A program made the position numbers and the translations under genes. A stretch of DNA of 64,000 bases from contig NZ_CP066362.1 in assembly GCF_030323865.1 (NCBI RefSeq), positions 806,001 through 870,000 on the forward strand. Direction: 5' to 3'. This document shows positions 9,698 to 17,448 of this stretch, piece after piece (the stretch's first letter is position 1; every line of letters begins with the position of its first letter). This DNA comes from Pseudarthrobacter defluvii (GTDB lineage: Bacteria; Actinomycetota; Actinomycetes; Actinomycetales; Micrococcaceae). The notes under the pieces are model-generated. The model was not told the origin of the DNA, searched no databases, and saw only the letters and a list, made by a program, of their open reading frames with translations.

Positions 9698-10591
9698 ATG
9701 GGACGCGTAACCCAGCGCCGCAAGGTGCACAAGTATGTCCTGGACGGTTCGCCGGCCGCCCTGGAGTACCCGGTCCGGCACCGCGAAGACGTCCTGGCCG
9801 TGGAGGAACCGCTCGAAATCCGGTTGGGCAGGCTTTCCTACTCGGTCACCATGCGCACGCCGGGGGACGACTTTGACCTGGTGGCTGGGTTCCTGGTGTC
9901 CGAGGGCGTCATCTGGGCGCCCGAACAGCTGGTATCGCTGCGGTTCTGCGCCGGCGAGGACGAGAACGGGGTCCAGACATTCAACGTGGTGGAGGCCCAG
10001 CTGCGGCCGGACGTCCCACTTCCCGATACCGGCCGCAAGGTTTACACATCAAGCTCCTGCGGCATTTGCGGCACGGATTCCATCGAGGCAGTCCGGAAAT
10101 CGTCCCACTTCAGCCCGCAGGCGGACCCGTTGACGGTGGACGCAAAAGTCCTGGCTTCCCTGCCCGCGCTGCTGCGGAAGTCCCAGCGCGTCTTTGACGA
10201 TACCGGGGGCGTTCACGCGGCGGGGCTGTTCAAGATTGAGGATGACGGCGGGCCGCGGCTCCTTTGCCTGCGCGAGGACGTTGGGCGGCACAACGCGGTT
10301 GACAAAGTGGTGGGCTGGGCGCTGCGCGAAGGTCTCCTGCCGCTGGCCGGGACGGTCCTCCAGGTTTCCGGCAGGGCATCGTTCGAACTGGTGCAGAAAG
10401 CGGCCCTGGCGGGCATTCCTGTCCTGTCGGCCGTCAGTGCCCCTTCGAGCCTGGCCGTGGAGCTCGCTGAGGCCAACGGGCTGACCGTGGCCGGATTCAG
10501 CCGGGGCACCAGTTTTAACGTCTACGCCGGGAACTCACGGATCCTGCGGCCCGAACCGGCCCTGCCCGCAGCGCAGGGGCCCGGTGCATAG
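9698..10591 (+). CDS. fdhD: formate dehydrogenase accessory sulfurtransferase FdhD
   Basis: Carries sulfur from a cysteine desulfurase to the molybdenum cofactor for formate dehydrogenase activity. The 297-residue product shows the CxxC loop SSSCGICG with Cys121 and Cys124, the same positions as in the E. coli protein, plus REDVGRHNAVDK and SGRASFE, both family signatures. The ATG at 9698 follows GGGTGG. It sits 142 bases after moeA and completes the cofactor block. No formate dehydrogenase gene lies within this window. Confidence 0.94.
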   Translation: MGRVTQRRKVHKYVLDGSPAALEYPVRHREDVLAVEEPLEIRLGRLSYSVTMRTPGDDFDLVAGFLVSEGVIWAPEQLVSLRFCAGEDENGVQTFNVVEAQLRPDVPLPDTGRKVYTSSSCGICGTDSIEAVRKSSHFSPQADPLTVDAKVLASLPALLRKSQRVFDDTGGVHAAGLFKIEDDGGPRLLCLREDVGRHNAVDKVVGWALREGLLPLAGTVLQVSGRASFELVQKAALAGIPVLSAVSAPSSLAVELAEANGLTVAGFSRGTSFNVYAGNSRILRPEPALPAAQGPGA

Positions 10592-10637
10592 GCCCGCTTG
10601 CAGGGTCCGGACAACCGCCGGATAACTGCAAAAGGGG

Positions 10638-10682
10638 TTGGTTGCAGTGCCGCCAGCGGGTAGATTTGTCCATCGAATGGAC
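10638..10682 (+). promoter_or_regulatory. promoter with operator dyad ahead of the alpha-mannosidase
   Basis: A -35 TTGGTT (10638-10643) and -10 TAGATT (10661-10666) are 17 bases apart. The dyad GTCCAT-CGA-ATGGAC (10668-10682) covers the predicted transcription start, which suggests a repressor site. No regulator gene is adjacent. Confidence 0.6.
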
Positions 10683-10718
10683 ACGATGATCCAGTCACAC
10701 GCCTAAAGAGGACATATA

Positions 10719-13700
10719 TTGCATGACGACCGCAGGATCACGGAAGTCCGCCTGGCAAGGTTTGTGCGCGAGCGCATCGCCCCCGCCGTCTACAGCAGGT
10801 CCGTCCCGCTTGCCCTGAGCAGCTGGGAAGTCCCGGACGAACCGGTCCCCGCGCTCGAAGCGATGCGGCAGGAGTTCCGGCCGCAGGAGCACGGCGCCGC
10901 GTGGGGCCGGCCCTGGGGCACCACCTGGCTGCGGCTGCAAGGGGAGGTTCCTGAATCCTGGGGCGGCGGCCCGGACACCACGGTGGAGGTGGTGGTGGAC
11001 CTGGGGTTCACCACCGAAGCGCCCGGCTTCCAGTGCGAGGGCATTGCCTGGCGGCCCGACGGCACCATCATCAAGGCCATTTCTCCCCGCAACCAGTACA
11101 TCCCCCTGAAACTGCTGGGCAGCGGCATGGCGGTGGACTTCTACGTGGAGGCGGCCGCGAACCCGGACATGGCACAGGGCTGGACCTTCGCCGCCACACC
11201 GCTGGGTGACAAGGCTACCGCAGGGGGAGCGCCCCAGTACCGGCTGGGCAACATCGCCATCGCTGAACTCAACCAGTGCGTGTGGGAACTCCAGCAGGAC
11301 GTCTGGACGCTGTCCGGGCTCATGGAACAACTCCCTCTGGAGCTTCCACGGCGCCATGAAATCCTCCGGGCCCTCGAACGCATGATGGACGTAATGGATC
11401 CCGACGATGTTGCCGGGACCGCTGCGGCGGGACGGCAGGCGCTCGCCGGGGTCCTCGGCAGGCCGGCCTACGCATCGGCGCACCAGTTGGTTGCCACGGG
11501 TCATGCGCACATTGACTCTGCATGGCTGTGGCCGGTCCGGGAAACCATCCGCAAATGCGCCAGGACCTTTTCCAATGTGGTGGCCCTGATGGACGAAGAC
11601 CCAAACTTTGTCTTCTCCTGTTCGTCCGCCCAGCAGTTGGCCTGGATCAAGGAGTTGTACCCGGAGCTGTTCAGCCGCATCCGGGAAAAGGTGCAGGCTG
11701 GACAGTTCGTCCCCGTGGGCGGCATGTGGGTGGAGTCGGATACCAACATGCCCGGTGGCGAAGCCATGGCCCGGCAGTTCGCGGAGGGCAAAAGCTTCTT
11801 CCTGGCGGAGTTTGGCGTCGAGTGCCGGGAAGCCTGGTTGCCGGACTCGTTCGGATACAGTGCCGCCCTGCCCCAAATCGTCAAGGCTGCCGGCAGCAGT
11901 TGGTTCCTGACCCAGAAAATCTCCTGGAACCAGACCAATCGTATGCCGCACCATACCTTCAACTGGGAGGGGATCGACGGCACCCGGTTGTTCACCCACT
12001 TCCCGCCGGTGGACACCTATAACTCGGACCTAAGCGGCAGGGACCTGGCGCACGCCGAACGTAACTACCGGGACCACGGCCGCGGTTCCGTGTCGTTGGT
12101 GCCGTTCGGCTACGGCGACGGCGGCGGCGGCCCCACCCGGGAGATGCTCGCCGCTGCCGCCCGCACCGCGGACTTGGAAGGATCACCAAAGGTCAGGATC
12201 GGCTCGGCCGAGAGCTTCTTCCGGCAGGCCGAGGCAGAGTACCAGGCCCTGCCCGTCTGGGTGGGGGAGATGTATCTGGAGCTGCACCGCGGCACGTACA
12301 CCAGCCAGGCCCGCACCAAGAAGGGCAACCGGCGCAGTGAGCACCTGCTGCGGGAAGCGGAACTGTGGTGCGCCACGGCCGCCGTCCGCGCCGGCAGTGC
12401 CTACGATTACCCGGGAGCCGAGCTTCAGCGACTCTGGCAGCTGGTCCTGCTGCAGCAGTTCCACGACATCCTTCCCGGCAGCTCCATCGCCTGGGTCCAC
12501 CACGACGCGGAGCGGAATTACCAGGCAATCGAAACTGCCCTCGAGGCACTGATCGGCCAGGCTGCTGCCGCGATGCTTGGTTCCGGTGACCGGCAATTTT
12601 TGCTGAACGCAGCTCCGCACGCCCGGGATGGCGTCCCCGCGCTGGCCGCAGCTGAACCCGTGGCGTTCCAGGAACCGGCACATGCCACGCCGGAGGACGG
12701 GGGCTACATCCTGGACAACGGGGTCATCCGGGCGGTGGTGGATTCCGACGGTCTTCTGTCCTCCCTGTGGGACCGCGCCAGCGGCCGCGAAGCGATCGCT
12801 CCCGGCCAGCGCGGCAACCTGCTGGAGCTGCACCGGGACACCCCCAATGAGTGGGATGCCTGGGACATCGATGAGTTCTATCGGCGCAACGTCACGCCGC
12901 TGGTCCAGGCAGAGTCGGTCCGCCTTGCCAATGAAGGCGGCACTGCAGTGGTGGTTGTGGAGCGGTCGGCAGGCACGTCGAAGCTGACGCAGCGGATCAC
13001 CCTGGCCCCTGGTAGCCCGTCATTGGAAATCACCACGACCGTGGACTGGCAGGAGCGCGAAAAGCTGCTGAAACTTGGCTTCGCCCTGGATGTGCGGGCA
13101 GACCGGTCGGCTGCCGAAATGCAGTTCGGCCACGTTTTCCGGCCCACCCATACCAACACGTCCTGGGAGGCGGCGAAGTTCGAAATTTGCGCCCACCGTT
13201 GGATCCATGTGGGCGAACCAGGCTACGGCGTGGCGGTTTCCAACTCATCCACGTATGGCCACGACGTGGGCAGGAGCGTCCGGGAATCCGACGGCGGAAC
13301 CACCACCACGGTGCGGCTCTCCCTGCTGCGGGCGCCGAAGTTCCCCGACCCGGATGCCGACCGAGGCCACCATGAACTGACGGTTGCCATCCGGCCAGGC
13401 GCCGATATTGCGGACGCAGTCCAGGAGGGGTACCGGACCAACCTGGCACCGCGGCTGGTCCGGGGTGCCTCTCCGGTGGAGCCGCTCTTCAGCGTCAGTA
13501 ATCCCGCCTTGGTGATCGAAGCCGTGAAACTGGCGCAGGACGGTTCAGGAGATGTTGTGGTCCGCCTCTACGAGTCGCTGGGACAGCGCTCCGCTGGAAG
13601 CATTACCGCCAATTTCCCAGTGCGGAACGTTCTTGCCACGGACCTCCTGGAACGCATTACTGAGGCTCCCGGGGTCGCTCCCTCCGACAGAGGGGCCGAT

Positions 13701-13751
13701 CTTAGGCTGCGGCCGTTCCAGTTGGTGACGTTGAGGTTTGCCCGGAAGTAG
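10719..13751 (+). CDS. alpha-mannosidase, glycoside hydrolase family 38
   Basis: Retaining exo-alpha-mannosidase, zinc dependent, probably cytosolic since no signal peptide is present. The 1010 residues have the usual order: an N-terminal beta domain, the catalytic (beta/alpha) barrel with metal-binding GHAHIDSAWLWP near residue 260 and the nucleophile Asp in WLPDSFGYS near residue 375, a central helical domain with LQQFHDILPGSSIAWVH, then the C-terminal beta-sandwiches. Length fits GH38. The TTG at 10719 has AAGAGG 7 bases upstream; the ATG four bases later is in another frame. It is transcribed alone from its own promoter. Confidence 0.93.
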   Translation: MHDDRRITEVRLARFVRERIAPAVYSRSVPLALSSWEVPDEPVPALEAMRQEFRPQEHGAAWGRPWGTTWLRLQGEVPESWGGGPDTTVEVVVDLGFTTEAPGFQCEGIAWRPDGTIIKAISPRNQYIPLKLLGSGMAVDFYVEAAANPDMAQGWTFAATPLGDKATAGGAPQYRLGNIAIAELNQCVWELQQDVWTLSGLMEQLPLELPRRHEILRALERMMDVMDPDDVAGTAAAGRQALAGVLGRPAYASAHQLVATGHAHIDSAWLWPVRETIRKCARTFSNVVALMDEDPNFVFSCSSAQQLAWIKELYPELFSRIREKVQAGQFVPVGGMWVESDTNMPGGEAMARQFAEGKSFFLAEFGVECREAWLPDSFGYSAALPQIVKAAGSSWFLTQKISWNQTNRMPHHTFNWEGIDGTRLFTHFPPVDTYNSDLSGRDLAHAERNYRDHGRGSVSLVPFGYGDGGGGPTREMLAAAARTADLEGSPKVRIGSAESFFRQAEAEYQALPVWVGEMYLELHRGTYTSQARTKKGNRRSEHLLREAELWCATAAVRAGSAYDYPGAELQRLWQLVLLQQFHDILPGSSIAWVHHDAERNYQAIETALEALIGQAAAAMLGSGDRQFLLNAAPHARDGVPALAAAEPVAFQEPAHATPEDGGYILDNGVIRAVVDSDGLLSSLWDRASGREAIAPGQRGNLLELHRDTPNEWDAWDIDEFYRRNVTPLVQAESVRLANEGGTAVVVVERSAGTSKLTQRITLAPGSPSLEITTTVDWQEREKLLKLGFALDVRADRSAAEMQFGHVFRPTHTNTSWEAAKFEICAHRWIHVGEPGYGVAVSNSSTYGHDVGRSVRESDGGTTTTVRLSLLRAPKFPDPDADRGHHELTVAIRPGADIADAVQEGYRTNLAPRLVRGASPVEPLFSVSNPALVIEAVKLAQDGSGDVVVRLYESLGQRSAGSITANFPVRNVLATDLLERITEAPGVAPSDRGADLRLRPFQLVTLRFARK

Positions 13752-13763
13752 CGGCCCGGAAGG

Positions 13764-13820
13764 TTCTTGGGCAGGTACAGGGATATTAGAAGCGTGGAAG
13801 TCCTTGTATCTGCCCGGGAA
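13764..13820 (+). terminator. long hairpin after the alpha-mannosidase gene
   Basis: TTCTTGGGCAGGTACAGG (13764-13781) pairs over 18 positions with CTTGTATCTGCCCGGGAA (13803-13820), counting four G-U pairs, with a 21-base loop. It starts 12 bases after the stop codon. The stretch 13821-14044 has no gene; it holds an AT-rich dyad TTTCACA (14008-14014) with TGTGAAA (14027-14033) near the end of the opposing gene. Confidence 0.6.
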
Positions 13821-14044
13821 CTCACAGGGCCGGGTGGAGGTATGCTTCCGCGAAGGAGCCGTTAAACAGGCTGAGTGGGGGCGGTCCCCAACGATCCGCC
13901 ACCACTCATCCCCCCAATGTGTGCAAAGGCCCCCGGGCGGCCGGCATTTCAGAATTTATCCCCGTTCGAAAACGCCAAGCGGCCCCGCCTTCACACATTC
14001 ATGATTGTTTCACATTCTAATGATTTTGTGAAAGCTGCAGAAGG

Positions 14045-14782
14045 TTACGTTTCGGTAGATGTCTTTTGAGGGGCTGCGCCGCGCCTGTTGACCACCCGTG
14101 CAGCCCAGATCAGGGCCAGTCCGATGACAAAACACAGGATGGCCGTGTAGTTGATGACGAACTCAATCTGACCGAGTTCGGGCGGAATGACCGGGAAGAG
14201 CAGCGTCAAGGCAACCGCTACGCCGCCCAGGGCCAGCAACGCAGCGCCGATGCGTACCAGTACCGGTAGCCGTTCCTGCGCAGCCCGGACCAAGGCCGGA
14301 ACCAATGCCAAGGCTACGTAGGCGGGGTAGGCCCGGCCGGCCGCCCCGTAGTACTCAACCAGCGCGAAGTGGCGGGCGTCCTTGGCGGAGATGGCCTGGA
14401 GTCCCGCCGAGGAGCCGGCGGTGTCCATGGAGAAGAACAGTGCCACCATGACCACAGAGACAAAGAGCAGGACCAGCATGCCGGTCTTTCCGGTGATGTG
14501 CCGGTGGGCGCTGTCGGCGCTGAACCCCCTGGAAATGCGGATGCCCATGAAGAAGATGACACCGAAGATAACGAACCGCAGCAGCAGGTTGGCCAGGTTG
14601 ATGCCGCCCAGTGCCTGGTCGATCACCAGGTAGGGTCCCTTGATGCTCAGCAGGATGGCCAGCGTCATTGAGGCAAAGATGCCGAACAGGGACCGGTTCT
14701 CGCCACGGAGGGTGCTGGGGATACGGGCCGCCGAGACGAGGGCGCAAACCGCCAGCGTGGTCCACTGAAGCGTTTCGATCAT
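14045..14782 (-). CDS. integral membrane protein of unknown function
   Basis: The 245-residue product (starting MIETLQWTTLAVCALVSAAR) has about seven hydrophobic segments, including GIFASMTLAILLSI, FVIFGVIFFMGIRI, MLVLLFVSVVMVALFFSM, AYVALALVPALV, GAALLALGGVAVALTLLF and TAILCFVIGLALIWAARVV. No transport or enzymatic motif is recognised. I take the ATG at 14782 because it overlaps the stop of the upstream regulator-like gene (ATGA) and has GGGAG nearby; the ATG at 14797 is an alternative. It forms a coupled pair with the HTH protein upstream, implying a shared function. Confidence 0.75.
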   Translation of the reverse strand: MIETLQWTTLAVCALVSAARIPSTLRGENRSLFGIFASMTLAILLSIKGPYLVIDQALGGINLANLLLRFVIFGVIFFMGIRISRGFSADSAHRHITGKTGMLVLLFVSVVMVALFFSMDTAGSSAGLQAISAKDARHFALVEYYGAAGRAYPAYVALALVPALVRAAQERLPVLVRIGAALLALGGVAVALTLLFPVIPPELGQIEFVINYTAILCFVIGLALIWAARVVNRRGAAPQKTSTET

Positions 14783-15510
14783 CCCAGGTTCTCCCATATC
14801 TTTTCTGTCTGTGCTTGGTCCTGCTCCTGCCGGCGCAGGACTTTCCCCAATGCCTGAAGCCGTTCCCCGGCCAGTGCGGTGAGCTCCCCGTCCGAGAGGC
14901 TGTCCAGGGCCGCCTGCCGCGCCCCCGGCGGCCAGCCCGCCTCCTCTTCGGTGATAATCCCGGTGGCCACCAGGCCGCCGGCCGGTCCAACCCCGGCCGC
15001 CACTGCCGTGGCCACGGCGAGCTCGGGGGACAGCCGGTTTGCCGTCAACTGGGCCGAGTAATTTTGCGGGGCCACCCCGGTGGTAGTCGAAACGCGGTGC
15101 CGGACCTCGCCGTCGTCAATTGCATCAACCCAGTTCTTCACCGAGGTGGCGTGCGGGGTGGGGCCCAAAGCGGTGGTGGACGCTCCCCGTGCGGGCTCCA
15201 TGGGCGGCCGCGCCAGGAGCGCACGCAGAAGGTCTGCCGTGGAAATCTGGCTTACCAACTCGCTGCGTGTGGGCGGGCGCTGCGGGCCGGAAAGGACGCT
15301 GTACGCGTCGAAACCGGCCAGCGCGGCAACAGGATTGATGTTGTAGGCGCGGCTGACGCTGACCACGGTACTCACGGAGACCTTGCCCCGGACCAGTTGC
15401 TGGGCGAGGGTGGTCCGCTTGATCCCCGAGACCCGGCAGACGTCAGCGGTGCTGGCATCGGGTGCGATGCTGTGCAGCCAGCGCTGGAACGCCTTGGCGG
15501 AAAGGGTCAT
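14779..15510 (-). CDS. HTH-domain protein paired with a membrane protein, function unknown
   Basis: The 243-residue protein has an N-terminal helix-turn-helix-like segment (ADVCRVSGIKRTTLAQQLVRGKVSVSTVVSVSRAY in two helices, residues ~22-56) that resembles Cro/XRE DNA-binding domains and asks for an exact 'phage-like' repressor fold. The rest has no recognised domain; it includes TTGVAPQNYSAQLTANRLSPELAVATAVAAG and a charged C-terminus. It overlaps the membrane protein gene by 4 bases. It is divergent from the ABC-F gene, with the two promoters sharing 15511-15630. Confidence 0.7.
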   Translation of the reverse strand: MTLSAKAFQRWLHSIAPDASTADVCRVSGIKRTTLAQQLVRGKVSVSTVVSVSRAYNINPVAALAGFDAYSVLSGPQRPPTRSELVSQISTADLLRALLARPPMEPARGASTTALGPTPHATSVKNWVDAIDDGEVRHRVSTTTGVAPQNYSAQLTANRLSPELAVATAVAAGVGPAGGLVATGIITEEEAGWPPGARQAALDSLSDGELTALAGERLQALGKVLRRQEQDQAQTEKIWENLG

Positions 15511-15606
15511 GGAGGACTCTCTGCAGAATGGGTGGTCCGGACGATTTTATCGTGCCGCCGCGGGTAGACGCCCTGTCGACATCGCGCAGGCGCCGTATGG
15601 CCGATT

Positions 15607-15684
15607 TTGCCTGCGACCCGGATTCGTCTATAGTTGATGGTCGAGCCCGTTGGTCCGTACACCCCCCAAGTCCGGACCAGCGGG
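15607..15684 (+). promoter_or_regulatory. ABC-F promoter and leader hairpin (possible attenuator)
   Basis: TTGCCT (15607-15612) and TATAGT (15629-15634) are 16 bases apart. The predicted transcript starts near 15641 and immediately forms CCCGTTGGTCCG (15646-15657) paired with CGGACCAGCGGG (15673-15684), one G-U pair, followed by TTCTTCTATG. A terminator-like hairpin in a ~140-base leader fits the attenuation known for antibiotic-responsive ABC-F genes. Confidence 0.55.
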
Positions 15685-15784
15685 TTCTTCTATGTCCTGC
15701 AGCCCCAGCGGCGCCGCGGCCCGCAATTTCGCCGCCTCTGCCGGCCGTCGACGGCTGTCCGGGCAGCGGCGAAAGGACGAATCA

Positions 15785-17446
15785 ATGACTGCAACCCTTG
15801 TTGCCAAGGACGTCTCCGGTGGCCATGGGCACCGCACGCTTTTTTCCGGGCTCTCGCTGACAGTGGCGCCCGGCGACGTGGTGGGCGTCGTGGGCGCGAA
15901 TGGCGCAGGGAAGTCCACGCTGCTGCGCCTCCTTGCCGGAGTCGACCAGCCACAGGAAGGCTCGGTGAGCCTTGCCCCCTCCGATGCCTTTGTCGGCTGG
16001 CTTCCCCAGGAACATGAGCGGATCCCCGGCGAAACGGTGGCCGCCTACATCGCCCGACGGACAGGCTGTGCCGAGGCGACAGCGGAGATGGAATCCACGG
16101 CGGAAGCTTTAGGCTCGGGCGCTCCGGGATCGGATGACGCCTACTCCCGTGCCTTCGACCGCTGGATGGCCTCCGGCGCCGCCGACCTGGATGACCGCAT
16201 CCCAGCGGTGCTGGCAGACCTGGGCCTGGACGCGGGCCCCGACGCGCTGATGACGGGCCTTTCCGGCGGTCAGGCAGCACGCGTGGCCTTGGCCGCCCTC
16301 CTGCTGAGCCGCTTCGATGTGGTGCTGCTCGACGAGCCCACCAACGACCTTGACCTTGCCGGCCTGGCCACCCTGGAAAACTTCGTGACCGGGCTGCGCG
16401 GGGGAGTGGTGCTGGTCAGCCATGACCGCGAGTTCCTGGCCCGCTGCGTCACCCGCGTGGTGGAGCTGGACCTGGCGCAAAATACCGTGGCAGTTTACGA
16501 CGGCGGCTACGACGCCTTCCTTGAGGAACGGGCCGTGGCTCGCCGGCACGCCCGCGAGAAGTACGAGGAGTTTGCCTCCACCAAGGCTGACCTGGTGTCC
16601 CGCGCACGGACGCAGCGCGAGTGGAGCTCGCAGGGCGTCCGGAACGCGATGAAGAAGAACCCGGACAACGACAAGATCCGGCGCGCTGCCAGTACCGAGT
16701 CGTCGGAGAAGCAGGCACAGAAGGTCCGGCAGATGGAGTCGCGCATCGCGCGCCTGGACGTGGTGGAGGAGCCCCGGAAGGAATGGCAGCTGCAGTTCAG
16801 CATCGGCCAGGCACCCCGCTCCAGCGCCGTCGTCGCCACCCTCCGCAATGCAGTGGCACGCCAAGGTGATTTCACGCTGGGCCCGGTCAACCTTCAGCTC
16901 AACGGCGGGGAGCGCGTGGGCATCACCGGTCCCAACGGGGCCGGCAAGTCCACCCTCCTGCGCCTGCTGCTGGGAACCCAGGCACCGGACGACGGCGACG
17001 CCTCCATGGGTGCCTCCGTCGCCGTCGGTGAAATTGACCAGGCCCGCGGACTCCTTGACGGCCGGCTGCCGCTGGGGGACGCCGTCGAAGCAGTCCTGGC
17101 CGACTGGACCGGCGCCGATGTCCGCACGCTCCTGGCCAAGTTCGGCCTCAAGGCGGACCACACCGCGCGGACCGTTGATTCCCTGTCGCCGGGGGAGCGG
17201 ACGCGGGCAGCACTGGCGCTGCTGCAGGCGCGCGGCGTGAACCTGCTGGTGCTGGACGAACCCACCAACCACCTTGACCTGCCCGCCATCGAGCAGCTGG
17301 AAGAGGCCCTTGAAAGCTACGACGGAGCGCTGCTGCTGGTAACCCACGACCGCCGGCTGCTCGAAAATGTACGACTCGACTACCGGTGGCACCTGGACAA
17401 CGGCACGGTCCAGGAGCTCCACCACACTGCAAGCCAGGAGAAATAA
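15785..17446 (+). CDS. ABC-F family ATPase (ribosome-associated)
   Basis: Soluble tandem ATPase of the ABC-F class, which acts on the ribosome (translation factor or ribosome protection) rather than in transport. The 553 residues contain a first ATPase with GANGAGKST (residues 37-45), LSGGQ near 160 and VVLLDEPTNDLD; a charged linker with many Arg/Lys/Glu; and a second ATPase with GPNGAGKST near 380, a variant LSPGER signature and LLVLDEPTNHLD. No membrane segment is present. The ATG at 15785 has GAAAGGA upstream; the open frame reaches further back through the leader. The next gene, an ABC exporter, starts 2 bases after the stop. Confidence 0.92.
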   Translation: MTATLVAKDVSGGHGHRTLFSGLSLTVAPGDVVGVVGANGAGKSTLLRLLAGVDQPQEGSVSLAPSDAFVGWLPQEHERIPGETVAAYIARRTGCAEATAEMESTAEALGSGAPGSDDAYSRAFDRWMASGAADLDDRIPAVLADLGLDAGPDALMTGLSGGQAARVALAALLLSRFDVVLLDEPTNDLDLAGLATLENFVTGLRGGVVLVSHDREFLARCVTRVVELDLAQNTVAVYDGGYDAFLEERAVARRHAREKYEEFASTKADLVSRARTQREWSSQGVRNAMKKNPDNDKIRRAASTESSEKQAQKVRQMESRIARLDVVEEPRKEWQLQFSIGQAPRSSAVVATLRNAVARQGDFTLGPVNLQLNGGERVGITGPNGAGKSTLLRLLLGTQAPDDGDASMGASVAVGEIDQARGLLDGRLPLGDAVEAVLADWTGADVRTLLAKFGLKADHTARTVDSLSPGERTRAALALLQARGVNLLVLDEPTNHLDLPAIEQLEEALESYDGALLLVTHDRRLLENVRLDYRWHLDNGTVQELHHTASQEK

Positions 17447-17448
17447 CC

